This document shows positions 45,137 to 52,335 of a stretch of 52,335 bases of DNA, in pieces. A program made the translations under genes and the position numbers. The stretch comes from Flavobacteriaceae bacterium (GTDB lineage Bacteria > Bacteroidota > Bacteroidia > Flavobacteriales > Flavobacteriaceae): assembly GCA_029238515.1 (NCBI GenBank), contig JAQWFW010000025.1:1-52335 (forward strand), written 5' to 3'. How positions within the stretch are numbered: position 1 is the first letter of the stretch; each line of letters begins with the position of its first letter. The notes under the pieces are model-generated. The model was not told the origin of the DNA. It worked only from the letters and a program-made list of their open reading frames with translations, and ran no database searches.

Positions 45137-47143
45137 ATGCGTTTCAAACTTTCATCAGACTTTAACCCCACTGGAGATCAACCACACGCCATACAAGAAT
45201 TGGTCAGTGGGATAGAATCCAATGAAAAATTCCAAACGCTTTTGGGAGTTACAGGTTCTGGGAAAACGTTCACCGTAGCGAATGTTATTCAAGAAGTGCA
45301 ACGTCCTACTTTAGTTTTGGCACATAACAAAACATTGGCAGCACAATTGTATTCCGAATTCAAACAATTTTTCCCTGAAAATGCTGTCGAATATTTTGTA
45401 TCCTACTACGATTATTACCAACCTGAGGCCTATATTCCTGTAACAGGAACATATATTGAAAAAGATTTGTCCATCAATGAGGAAATTGAAAAGCTAAGAC
45501 TAAGCACAACTTCTTCCCTCCTTTCTGGGCGTCGCGATGTCATTGTAGTTGCCTCTGTGTCGTGCTTATACGGAATTGGAAATCCTGTAGAATTTCAAAA
45601 AAATGTAATTTCGCTCAAAACCAATCAAATCATATCACGAACGGCATTGTTACACAAGTTGGTACAAAGCTTGTATGCGCGAACAGAAGGTGAATTTAAT
45701 CATGGAAATTTTCGAATCAAAGGCGATACAGTAGACATCTTTCCTAGTTATGCCGATCATGGTTTTCGTATTCATTTTTTTGGCGATGAAATTGAAGCTA
45801 TAGAAGCATTTAATGTCAATGATAATTCAGTCATTGAAGTCTATGAAAATGTGAATATATATCCAGCGAATATGTTTGTCACCTCCCCTGATATCTTACA
45901 AAATGCCATCAAAGATATTCAAGATGACCTGGTAAAACAACACGATTACTTTAAAGAGATAGGCAAACATCTTGAAGCTAAACGCCTCAAGGAACGAACA
46001 GAATTTGACTTAGAAATGATTCGTGAATTGGGCTACTGTTCGGGAATTGAAAACTATTCACGCTACCTCGATGGACGTGCACCAGGCACACGACCATTTT
46101 GTTTGTTGGATTATTTCCCTGAGGACTATTTGATGGTAGTCGATGAAAGTCACGTGACCATTTCGCAAGTCCATGCCATGTATGGTGGCGATCGGAGTCG
46201 AAAAGAAAATTTGGTGGAATATGGGTTCCGACTCCCTGCAGCGATGGACAACCGCCCACTCAAATTTGAAGAATTTGAATCATTACAAAACCAGGTGCTT
46301 TATGTCAGTGCAACACCTGCCGATTATGAACTCACCAAAACCGATGGTGTTTATGTCGAGCAAGTCATTCGACCTACAGGACTTTTAGATCCTATCATTG
46401 AAGTCCGCCCAAGTTTAAATCAAATTGATGATTTGATTGAAGAAATTCAGCAACGCGTAGAAAAAGACGAACGTACTTTGGTGACAACACTCACCAAACG
46501 TATGGCTGAAGAATTAACAAAATATTTGACGCGTATCCAAGTGCGTTGCCGCTATATCCATAGCGATGTAGACACTTTGGAACGTGTAGAAATCATGCAA
46601 GATTTACGCAAAGGATTATTTGATGTTTTGGTGGGTGTTAATCTGTTACGTGAAGGATTAGATTTACCTGAAGTATCTCTAGTGGCGATTTTAGATGCCG
46701 ATAAAGAAGGATTTTTGCGCTCCAACCGATCGTTAACGCAAACGGTAGGCCGTGCCGCACGAAACCTAAACGGAAAAGCCATCATGTATGCCGATAAAAT
46801 CACAAAAAGCATGCAACTGACCATTGACCAAACTTCCTACCGTCGTGAAAAACAAATTGCTTACAATACTGCGCATAATGTGACACCAAAAGCCCTCAAC
46901 AAAAGTTTGGATAACGCCCTCACCAAAAACTCTGTGAGTAGCTATTATTACGAACAAGAGGCCCTAAAAGCCGCTGAACCTGAAAGCGCATACCTAACTA
47001 AACCCGAACTGGAACAAAAAGTACGCGACACCCGAAAACTGATGGAAGCCGCCGCCAAAGAATTAGACTTTATGATGGCCGCCAAGTTTAGAGACCAAAT
47101 TAAAGATTATCAAAAAAAGTTGGAGGGGTTGAAAACTTCATAA
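45137..47143 (+). CDS. uvrB: Excinuclease ABC subunit B
   Basis: UvrB is the damage-verification helicase of nucleotide excision repair. The 668 residues match. Walker A GVTGSGKT is at 37-44, the YYDYYQPEAY beta-hairpin lies near residue 93, and the late helicase motifs (SNRSLTQTVGRAARN) are present. The C-terminal UVR motif (EAAAKELDFMMAAKFRDQI) binds UvrC. MRFKLSSDFNPTGDQP is the usual start. It is preceded by the T9SS pair, from which it has a separate promoter. Confidence 0.98.
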   Translation: MRFKLSSDFNPTGDQPHAIQELVSGIESNEKFQTLLGVTGSGKTFTVANVIQEVQRPTLVLAHNKTLAAQLYSEFKQFFPENAVEYFVSYYDYYQPEAYIPVTGTYIEKDLSINEEIEKLRLSTTSSLLSGRRDVIVVASVSCLYGIGNPVEFQKNVISLKTNQIISRTALLHKLVQSLYARTEGEFNHGNFRIKGDTVDIFPSYADHGFRIHFFGDEIEAIEAFNVNDNSVIEVYENVNIYPANMFVTSPDILQNAIKDIQDDLVKQHDYFKEIGKHLEAKRLKERTEFDLEMIRELGYCSGIENYSRYLDGRAPGTRPFCLLDYFPEDYLMVVDESHVTISQVHAMYGGDRSRKENLVEYGFRLPAAMDNRPLKFEEFESLQNQVLYVSATPADYELTKTDGVYVEQVIRPTGLLDPIIEVRPSLNQIDDLIEEIQQRVEKDERTLVTTLTKRMAEELTKYLTRIQVRCRYIHSDVDTLERVEIMQDLRKGLFDVLVGVNLLREGLDLPEVSLVAILDADKEGFLRSNRSLTQTVGRAARNLNGKAIMYADKITKSMQLTIDQTSYRREKQIAYNTAHNVTPKALNKSLDNALTKNSVSSYYYEQEALKAAEPESAYLTKPELEQKVRDTRKLMEAAAKELDFMMAAKFRDQIKDYQKKLEGLKTS

Positions 47144-47145
47144 AA

Positions 47146-47171
47146 AAATCCAGCACTTATGTACTGGATTT
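47146..47171 (-). terminator. Terminator of sucC (convergent with uvrB)
   Basis: AAATCCAG (47146-47153) and CTGGATTT (47164-47171) form an 8-bp stem with a 10-nt loop. Read on the reverse strand it ends in a run of T, so it best serves sucC. It may also help end uvrB. Confidence 0.75.
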
Positions 47172-47194
47172 AAATAGTTTTAAGATGTTGGTGG

Positions 47195-48385
47195 TTAGGC
47201 CAATACCGCTTGCACCTTATCAGCCGCTTCTTGGAATTCTACAGCACTTTGGACGTTTAAACCAGAATTGTCAATCAATTCTTTTGCAATATCGGCATTG
47301 GTGCCTTGTAAACGCACAATAATTGGTACGTTGATCGTTCCCATATTTTTATAAGCATCGATAACCCCTTGAGCGACACGGTCACAACGTACAATTCCAC
47401 CAAAAATATTGATTAAAATTGCTTTGACTTCTGGGTCTTTCAAAATGATTTGAAACGCAGCTTCTACACGTGCAGCATCTGCAGTTCCCCCTACGTCCAA
47501 GAAATTGGCAGGATCGCCACCCGCTTGCTTAATCAAATCCATAGTAGCCATCGCTAGTCCAGCACCATTCACCATGCATCCTACGTTTCCGTCAAGATCT
47601 ACATAATTCAATCCGAGTGCACCAGCTTCAACTTCAATGGGGTTTTCTTCGCGAGTATCACGTAATTCTAGATAATCTTTATGTCTAAACAAGGCGTTAT
47701 CGTCGATGGTGACTTTGGCATCAACCGCCATGATTTTTTCATCTGAGGTTTTAAGTACAGGATTGATTTCAAACAATGAGGCATCCGATTTGATGTAAGC
47801 GGTATACAATGCAGAAACAAATTTGGTCATGTCCTTAAATGCTGCACCTGATAATCCCAAATTAAACGCAACACGACGGGCCTGAAAAGGCAAAAGTCCT
47901 GTAGCTGGATCTACTTCTTCGGTGAAAATTAGATGTGGGGTTTCTTCTGCAACAGTTTCGATGTCCATCCCGCCTTCTGTAGAGTACATGATCATGTTGC
48001 GGCCTGTGGCTCTATTGAGCAAAACTGACATGTAAAATTCATCCGTTTCTGTAGGTCCTGGGTAGTATACATCTTCGGCAACCAAGACTTGATGTACCGT
48101 TTTACCCTCCGCAGAAGTTTGTGGTGTTATCAACTGCATTCCCAAAATTTGATCGGCTATAGATTGTACCTCACCCAAATTTTTGGCGAGTTTTACGCCA
48201 CCGCCTTTGCCTCGTCCACCCGCATGTACTTGAGCTTTAATGACGTGCCAACCTGTGCCTGTTTCTTCAGTTAATTGTTTGGCGGCCGCAACCGCTTCTT
48301 CGGGAGTTGTAGCAACAATTCCGCGTTGGATTTTCACACCAAATGTGTTGAGAATATTTTTACCTTGATATTCGTGTAGATTCAT
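47195..48385 (-). CDS. sucC: Succinate--CoA ligase (ADP-forming) subunit beta
   Basis: SucC is the ATP-grasp beta subunit that, with SucD, couples succinyl-CoA to nucleotide triphosphate in the citric acid cycle. The 396 residues match. MNLHEYQGKNILN is the usual start, the ATP-grasp region carries HAGGRGKGGG (about 52-61), and the C-terminal GGIVRCDRVAQGV is conserved. The gene has its own promoter, a hairpin in its leader and a terminator. No sucD is adjacent, which is common in flavobacteria. Confidence 0.97.
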   Translation of the reverse strand: MNLHEYQGKNILNTFGVKIQRGIVATTPEEAVAAAKQLTEETGTGWHVIKAQVHAGGRGKGGGVKLAKNLGEVQSIADQILGMQLITPQTSAEGKTVHQVLVAEDVYYPGPTETDEFYMSVLLNRATGRNMIMYSTEGGMDIETVAEETPHLIFTEEVDPATGLLPFQARRVAFNLGLSGAAFKDMTKFVSALYTAYIKSDASLFEINPVLKTSDEKIMAVDAKVTIDDNALFRHKDYLELRDTREENPIEVEAGALGLNYVDLDGNVGCMVNGAGLAMATMDLIKQAGGDPANFLDVGGTADAARVEAAFQIILKDPEVKAILINIFGGIVRCDRVAQGVIDAYKNMGTINVPIIVRLQGTNADIAKELIDNSGLNVQSAVEFQEAADKVQAVLA

Positions 48386-48408
48386 CTTTTAAATCAGTTT
48401 GTTTTTTT

Positions 48409-48425
48409 ATTCACTTTTGGTGAAT
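48409..48425 (-). repeat. Perfect 6-bp inverted repeat in the sucC leader
   Basis: ATTCAC and GTGAAT are separated by 5 nt and lie between the predicted transcription start and the sucC ATG. This is consistent with a small operator or RNA hairpin. No factor is known. Confidence 0.4.
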
Positions 48426-48444
48426 ACTTCAAAAATTTGTGCCA

Positions 48445-48475
48445 CAAAAGTAAATAACCTAATGCGGTTTACCAA
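48445..48475 (-). promoter_or_regulatory. Promoter of sucC
   Basis: On the reverse strand TTG (complement 48473-48475), a 20-nt spacer and TACTTTTG (complement 48445-48452) match the consensus. Confidence 0.7.
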
Positions 48476-48521
48476 TATTTTTTAGTGCTGTTTTTCAACA
48501 GGTTCTGTTTAATTAAAAATA

Positions 48522-49178
48522 TTAATTTTTCAATCCTTTTATAACAGAAAATGCTTTATCGACTAAGTGGTCTTCAACAAGAATCGTAAACTCATTGGTG
48601 GTAGAAACGACTTCGTATAAGGTGATATTTTCCCAAGCCAATCGCTTAAATATTTGATAGTACAAACCTACAATTTTGGAATTCCCTTTCGGTAAATTAA
48701 TACTGATGGCCGATAAGTTGTCTTGAGCTGCGATTTGTGTTTCTTTTTTGAAAATCGCCTTTATGGTGTCTTTTTTTGCACTAGAAATAATGATGTTGCT
48801 CTCGTGTATACCACGAGTAAATGCATAAAACACTTGACGGTCGGTATCGATTTCTGCCAAAACTTTTGAATGGTTGTGGATCAGTGTTTTAGAGTTGTGA
48901 AACGTAAAATCAGTGAGGTTGGAACGTACAGTAATATCGCCCAAATTTTTAAAAATCTGTTTTAACTTGATCTCGCTTTTTCGAGTCGTGGGTGGATTGT
49001 ATCGCCTAAGAGCCATCATGATGGCTCCATCTTTTACGGGTTTGCGTAACAGTTCAGAAATGGGAGCATTTAAATCTTTGGCAAGTGCCGAAAAATTGAT
49101 AATATCTCGCGAAAGCGCTTCTTCTAAAAATGGACGAGACGCCAACAATTCTTCGACACAACTGGAAATAGTTTTCAA
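48522..49178 (-). CDS. ACT-domain-like regulatory protein, divergent from lysA
   Basis: The 218-residue soluble protein looks like an amino-acid-sensing protein. The N-terminal 60 residues are helical. Residues about 68-150 and 151-216 look like two ACT-like halves; the second carries SAISINLPKGNSKIVGLYYQIFK and NEFTILVEDHLVDKAFSVI, typical of an ACT strand-helix layout. No catalytic domain of aspartate kinase is present. The start is a TTG at 49178, with a TATTTTTG 25 nt upstream (complement 49204-49211). Its position next to lysA suggests a lysine-pathway role, which is an inference. Confidence 0.6.
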   Translation of the reverse strand: MKTISSCVEELLASRPFLEEALSRDIINFSALAKDLNAPISELLRKPVKDGAIMMALRRYNPPTTRKSEIKLKQIFKNLGDITVRSNLTDFTFHNSKTLIHNHSKVLAEIDTDRQVFYAFTRGIHESNIIISSAKKDTIKAIFKKETQIAAQDNLSAISINLPKGNSKIVGLYYQIFKRLAWENITLYEVVSTTNEFTILVEDHLVDKAFSVIKGLKN

Positions 49179-49203
49179 TTTGTTTATTATTTAACAATTT
49201 GTG

Positions 49204-49211
49204 CAAAAATA
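49204..49211 (-). promoter_or_regulatory. Possible -7 element of the ACT-like gene
   Basis: TATTTTTG on the reverse strand fits TAnnTTTG. An ATG instead of TTG lies 19 nt upstream, so the -33 is imperfect. Confidence 0.4.
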
Positions 49212-49254
49212 GTAATAATATTTATATTTTCATGGAGGATAATGTCAGAACAAA

Positions 49255-49262
49255 TACTTTTG
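49255..49262 (+). promoter_or_regulatory. -7 element of lysA
   Basis: TACTTTTG fits TAnnTTTG and ends 18 nt before the lysA ATG. No TTG occupies the expected -33 position. Confidence 0.45.
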
Positions 49263-49280
49263 GCACTTCAAATTTAAAAA

Positions 49281-50486
49281 ATGGAACAAAGCACCTTATT
49301 AGAAATAGCCGAAACATACGGAAGTCCTGTGTATGTATATGACGCGCACAAAATAGAAGAACAATACACAAGATTAACCAATGCATTTAGCAAGGTTAAA
49401 AACTTAAAAATTCATTATGCAGCAAAAGCACTAACTAATGTGTCGGTACTAAAATTTGTTTCAAAATTAGGTGCTGCTCTAGATACCGTATCGATTCAAG
49501 AAGTTCAGTTGGGATTAAAGGCGGGTTTTGCGGCAGAAAACATCATTTATACACCTAACGGAGTGTCTTTGAAAGAAATTGAAGCTGTGGCGGCTTTGGG
49601 GGTTCAAATCAATATTGATAATTTGGATGTTTTAGAACAATTTGGTACAAAACATCCAGAAATTCCAGTATGTATTCGCATCAATCCACATATTATGGCT
49701 GGCGGAAATACCAATATTTCTGTGGGGCATATCGATTCAAAATTTGGCATTTCCATTCATCAAATTCCATTGTTGTTGCGTATTGTAGAAAACACAAAAA
49801 TGAACATCAACGGAATACATATGCATACGGGAAGCGATATATTGGATATTGATGTGTTTTTGTATGCGAGTGAAATTCTTTTTGAGGTGGCCAAAAAATT
49901 CAAAAACCTATCGTTTATTGATTTTGGGTCTGGTTTTAAAGTTCCTTACAAGCCCAATGACATAGAAACAAATATTGAGGAATTGGGCGAAAAGCTTACC
50001 GATCGATTCAATACATTTTGTAAAAATTATGGTAGAGACATTACGCTTGCCTTTGAACCAGGGAAATTCATAGTGAGTGAATCGGGCTATTTTTTAACAA
50101 AGGTAAATGCCATCAAACAAACCACTTCTACAGTTTTTGCACAGGTAGATTCAGGATTTAATCATTTGATACGCCCCATGCTCTATGGCGCACAACACCA
50201 TATTGAAAACATTTCTAATCCAAATGGAAAAGAACGCTTTTACTCTGTTGTAGGATATATTTGCGAGACGGATACTTTTGCAAACAACCGCAGAATCAAT
50301 GAAATTACAGAAGGGGATGTCTTGGCATTTCACAATGCAGGGGCTTATTGTTTTATGATGTCGAGCAACTATAATTCGCGTTATAGACCGGCAGAAGTTT
50401 TGTGGTACAACGAAAAAGCACATTTAATTCGAAAACGAGAAACTATCGATGATTTACTAGCCAATCAGGTTGTGCTAGAATTTTAA
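49281..50486 (+). CDS. lysA: Diaminopimelate decarboxylase
   Basis: LysA is the PLP enzyme that decarboxylates meso-diaminopimelate to lysine. The 401 residues match. HYAAKALTN near residue 45 carries the PLP lysine, MHTGSDI is the family HxGS variant, and DFGSGFKVPY and EPGKFIV bind the cofactor phosphate (K replaces the usual R of EPGR). CETDTFA near residue 330 is the catalytic cysteine region. It diverges from the ACT-like gene across a 102-nt gap. With dapD it supports the diaminopimelate route. Confidence 0.95.
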   Translation: MEQSTLLEIAETYGSPVYVYDAHKIEEQYTRLTNAFSKVKNLKIHYAAKALTNVSVLKFVSKLGAALDTVSIQEVQLGLKAGFAAENIIYTPNGVSLKEIEAVAALGVQINIDNLDVLEQFGTKHPEIPVCIRINPHIMAGGNTNISVGHIDSKFGISIHQIPLLLRIVENTKMNINGIHMHTGSDILDIDVFLYASEILFEVAKKFKNLSFIDFGSGFKVPYKPNDIETNIEELGEKLTDRFNTFCKNYGRDITLAFEPGKFIVSESGYFLTKVNAIKQTTSTVFAQVDSGFNHLIRPMLYGAQHHIENISNPNGKERFYSVVGYICETDTFANNRRINEITEGDVLAFHNAGAYCFMMSSNYNSRYRPAEVLWYNEKAHLIRKRETIDDLLANQVVLEF

Positions 50487-50522
50487 TTTTTTATTTTTAA
50501 ATATATTAACAAAATATATAGG

Positions 50523-50550
50523 TTATTTCATTTATATAGCCCTACCTTTG
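50523..50550 (+). promoter_or_regulatory. Promoter of the cold-shock gene
   Basis: TACCTTTG (50543-50550) is an exact -7 element. A TTA instead of TTG lies 17 nt upstream. It overlaps an apparent TTG start (50548), which is therefore rejected in favour of the GTG at 50575. Confidence 0.6.
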
Positions 50551-50574
50551 CTGTCTAAAATTAAAATTAATACA

Positions 50575-50766
50575 GTGAAAAACGGTACAGTAAAATTCTT
50601 CAATGCATCCAAAGGATTTGGATTCATTACAGAAGAAGGTTCAGACACAGAACATTTCGTTCACGTTACAGGATTGATTGATGAAATCAATGAAGGTGAC
50701 GCAGTGGAATTTGAACTAAAAGAAGGTAGAAAAGGCATGAATGCAGTAAATGTTAGAGCACTCTAA
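50575..50766 (+). CDS. Cold-shock protein (CspA family)
   Basis: A 63-residue single-domain RNA/ssDNA chaperone. The GTG start gives MKNGTVKFFNASKGFGFI, where RNP1 (KGFGFI) is complete. FVHVTGL carries RNP2 (VHV; most homologues have FVHHS). The rest of the OB fold is acidic (DEINEGDAVEFELKEG). It has its own promoter and a strong terminator, so it is monocistronic. Which cold or growth signal drives it is not visible. Confidence 0.95.
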   Translation: MKNGTVKFFNASKGFGFITEEGSDTEHFVHVTGLIDEINEGDAVEFELKEGRKGMNAVNVRAL

Positions 50767-50792
50767 TATTTAATAAAACATTATTTTTTTAC

Positions 50793-50823
50793 AAAACCTT
50801 TCCATATGGAAAGGTTTTTTTTT
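50793..50823 (+). terminator. Strong Rho-independent terminator after csp, partly bidirectional
   Basis: AAAACCTTTCC (50793-50803) and GGAAAGGTTTT (50808-50818) form an 11-bp stem with an ATAT loop, followed by T-rich sequence. It also lies just past the convergent dehydrogenase stop (50827). Confidence 0.92.
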
Positions 50824-50826
50824 GGA

Positions 50827-52032
50827 CTATTCCAATCCGTCTACATAATCTTGAAGGTATGAAAATGCTGAAGTAAGCACACCGTTTTCTGTCATTTTTG
50901 CTCGGCTTAAAACTCCGTCTTTATCATCGTTAAAAAAAGCGGGGATAATTTTTTCGATAAAGGTTTTAGCAAAACCTTCACTAGCATCACGCGGCAGTTC
51001 ACAGGGTAAATTGTCCACAGCCATCACAGCAATGGCCTCTGATTTTTTAAAATCTACCTCAGATTCTGAACCTGCATCATAACCATAAATAGGATGTTCT
51101 ATTGTTGATGGACGGATCGTACAAGCCACAGGACCATCGATATCACAACTGATATCGGCTACAACTTTGAGGTTAAAATTACTGGATTTAACTTCTTCAC
51201 GCGTGAAAAAATAAGGCGATCCTTTTCCATAAAAATGACCTGCAATAAAGACATCTCCAACTTCTGTGAACCGTAAAAACGTGGATTTATATTCTGTTGG
51301 CTGCGCAAAAAAATCAGCTTTAGTCGCATGACGTCCATCCTTCCGAACTACATAATCGAGTACGTCTAATTGGACATAAACAGCTTCTTTGAACGATTGC
51401 GTTAAAAATTCGTCTATACTAACCTGGCGAATCTTCATAAAATCGAGTATTTCTTTGGCCCCCTGCCCTACACGACCAGTACCGGTCAGTATAATCTTTA
51501 AATAAGGAAGATCTACCGAATTCAAAGCGGCATCTAATTCTTTACGATTTTTTAGATTTGTGGCTTTTGGAAGTTCGAAACAACTCATTTTTTTTCCAAT
51601 GGTACGGATGCCATTGTATGCGCCTACTACTCCTGCGTAATACCCAAAACCAATCAGTCGGTTGTGGTTTTTATCGACTAAAGTTTCATGATCATAAAGG
51701 GTTATATTTTTGTCTAAAACCGCTTGTAAAAGTTTGCGGTTATAGGGTTGCTTTTTGATGGTATGACTGAAAAAAAAGTAGCTTTTGTTAGGGATAAGTG
51801 CTTCCGTAGGTACTTCTTTGACGCCAATCATAACATCAGTAGCTGAAACATCATTGGAAACTTCCAATCCAAGTTCTGAATATTCATCGTTAGAAAATGC
51901 TCTTATATCTGAAGATTCAACAAGAATTTGAGCTTTTGAGTGTTGTTTCAGAAGATTTTGGCATGACTTTGGTGTAAGGACTACACGCCTATCTGGGGGT
52001 GATTTTCGTTCTTTAATGACGGCAAATTTCAT
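50827..52032 (-). CDS. Saccharopine/alanine dehydrogenase-like NAD(P)-dependent oxidoreductase
   Basis: A 401-residue oxidoreductase of the alanine dehydrogenase/PNT superfamily. The ATG at 52030-52032 gives MKFAVIKERKSPPDRRVVLTP. FSHTIKKQPYNRKLLQ and LYDHETL resemble fungal-type LYS1 saccharopine dehydrogenase. TGTGRVGQGAKEIL near residue 200 is the NAD-binding loop. The DISCDIDGPVACTIRP region is close to LYS1. It may act on saccharopine or a related amino acid. lysA and dapD make the diaminopimelate route certain, so a catabolic or different role is likely here. The class is firm; the substrate is not. Confidence 0.8.
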   Translation of the reverse strand: MKFAVIKERKSPPDRRVVLTPKSCQNLLKQHSKAQILVESSDIRAFSNDEYSELGLEVSNDVSATDVMIGVKEVPTEALIPNKSYFFFSHTIKKQPYNRKLLQAVLDKNITLYDHETLVDKNHNRLIGFGYYAGVVGAYNGIRTIGKKMSCFELPKATNLKNRKELDAALNSVDLPYLKIILTGTGRVGQGAKEILDFMKIRQVSIDEFLTQSFKEAVYVQLDVLDYVVRKDGRHATKADFFAQPTEYKSTFLRFTEVGDVFIAGHFYGKGSPYFFTREEVKSSNFNLKVVADISCDIDGPVACTIRPSTIEHPIYGYDAGSESEVDFKKSEAIAVMAVDNLPCELPRDASEGFAKTFIEKIIPAFFNDDKDGVLSRAKMTENGVLTSAFSYLQDYVDGLE

Positions 52033-52054
52033 AAAAAAATTATATGCATTTTTA

Positions 52055-52085
52055 CGAATGTAGTAGGATTTGAGAGTGTACACAA
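52055..52085 (-). promoter_or_regulatory. Possible promoter of the dehydrogenase-like gene
   Basis: Reverse-strand TTG (complement 52083-52085), 20 nt and TACATTCG (complement 52055-52062), one base off the consensus. It overlaps the ssrA promoter on the opposite strand. Confidence 0.35.
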
Positions 52086-52102
52086 GTTTTTTTGTAACTT
52101 TG
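52070..52102 (+). promoter_or_regulatory. Promoter of ssrA (tmRNA)
   Basis: TTG at 52070-52072, a 22-nt spacer and TAACTTTG at 52095-52102. The mature RNA starts near 52131, implying about 20 nt of leader that would be removed by processing (RNase P in known cases). Confidence 0.6.
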
Positions 52103-52130
52103 CCTTTCTCTTCGGAGGAATTACAATAAA

Positions 52131-52335
52131 GGGGTCGACTGGTATTGACAGCAGGATCTATGGAATTGTAAGCACGTCGTGTGATGATATTGATACACGT
52201 AAAAGGCCATATCAACATTTAAACGGCGAGAATAACTACGCTTTAGCTGCTTAATCCGAATTATAGTAGGATGAGCCTCGGCACACAAGGTGTGCAAGCT
52301 TTATGTCTCCTGAAAGCCTTGATTCATGGCGTTCA
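52131..52335 (+). ncRNA. ssrA: tmRNA, 5' part (cut by window edge)
   Basis: The RNA that rescues stalled ribosomes begins with GGGGTCGACTGGTATTGACAG, the tRNA-like 5' arm of ssrA. The tag reading frame lies at 52225-52254: GGC GAG AAT AAC TAC GCT TTA GCT GCT TAA, encoding GENNYALAA. This tag form fits flavobacteria. The remaining pseudoknots and the 3' CCA-bearing arm lie beyond the window edge. It is transcribed away from the dehydrogenase gene. Confidence 0.96.

Noticed and set aside
45987-46259. Open reading frame on the opposite strand inside uvrB
   Set aside because: It is a shadow of a well-supported gene with no separate promoter or family match.
50548-50574. N-terminal extension of the cold-shock gene from a TTG
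   Set aside because: The extension overlaps the -7 promoter element, and the GTG at 50575 gives the standard 63-residue cold-shock protein.
52033-52218. Long N-terminal extension of the dehydrogenase gene
   Set aside because: It would run through the ssrA promoter and tmRNA. The ATG at 52032 gives the family N-terminus.
1-52335. CRISPR arrays, insertion sequences, prophage genes and tRNA/rRNA genes
   Set aside because: No repeat-spacer arrays, transposase-like proteins, integrases or tRNA cloverleafs were recognised by reading. A tRNA scan program was not available.

Overview
The window comes from an AT-rich chromosome of the Bacteroidota, most probably the family Flavobacteriaceae. The evidence is the promoter style (TTG, then 18-22 nt, then TAnnTTTG upstream of many genes), two secreted proteins with type IX (T9SS) type-B sorting domains, a PorV-like protein, a DUF4105/Lnb-type protein, DUF5606 and DUF2795 proteins, a 1117-residue Bacteroidota-style SecA, and a tmRNA whose tag reads GENNYALAA. 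No insertion sequence, prophage, CRISPR array, rRNA or tRNA gene was seen, and no gap between genes exceeds 300 bases.

Layout. 1-5.5 kb: the recQ 5' part (reverse), then kdsD, tatC, an AhpD-like protein and lptB (forward), then terC-like and pssA (reverse). 5.6-10.9 kb: a forward run of PorV2-like, Lnb-like, ABC-F, a short methyltransferase-like protein and a PduO-type cobalamin adenosyltransferase. 11-15.5 kb: DUF2795 protein and secA, facing an M23-family protein. 15.6-20.3 kb: meaB, facing a reverse block of PAP2 phosphatase, small protein, MATE exporter, DUF5606, def and ruvX. 20.4-33.6 kb: dapD followed by a large surface-glycan block. This block has a GT9 enzyme, YrbL-like kinase, nucleotidyltransferase, CDP-glycerol glycerophosphotransferase-like enzyme, Kdo-kinase-like protein, seven further glycosyltransferases and a pyruvyltransferase-like protein, with frequent strand changes. 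33.5-40 kb: tsaC-like, cca, ctaA, a pRiA4b ORF-3-like protein, a cryptic kinase-like protein (reverse) and a two-gene ABC exporter. 40-45 kb: two T9SS cargo proteins. 45-52.3 kb: uvrB, sucC (reverse), an ACT-like protein (reverse) divergent from lysA, a cold-shock gene, a saccharopine/alanine dehydrogenase-like gene (reverse) and the 5' part of ssrA.

How the genes fit together. kdsD (Kdo precursor), lptB (LPS export), the GT9/WaaE-like/Kdo-kinase-like genes and the polyol-phosphate pair all point to LPS core or surface glycan assembly. dapD and lysA belong to the diaminopimelate route to lysine and peptidoglycan. meaB and the PduO-type enzyme both serve B12-dependent methylmalonyl-CoA metabolism, although the mutase is not in the window. 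The most unusual parts are the polyol-phosphate cassette flanked by two kinase-like genes (22.3-25.5 kb), the strand-switching AT-rich glycosyltransferase island (27.5-33.5 kb), the unassigned kinase-like protein at 37.1-38.2 kb and the ACT-like protein divergent from lysA. I see no clearly new multi-gene system beyond these candidates.
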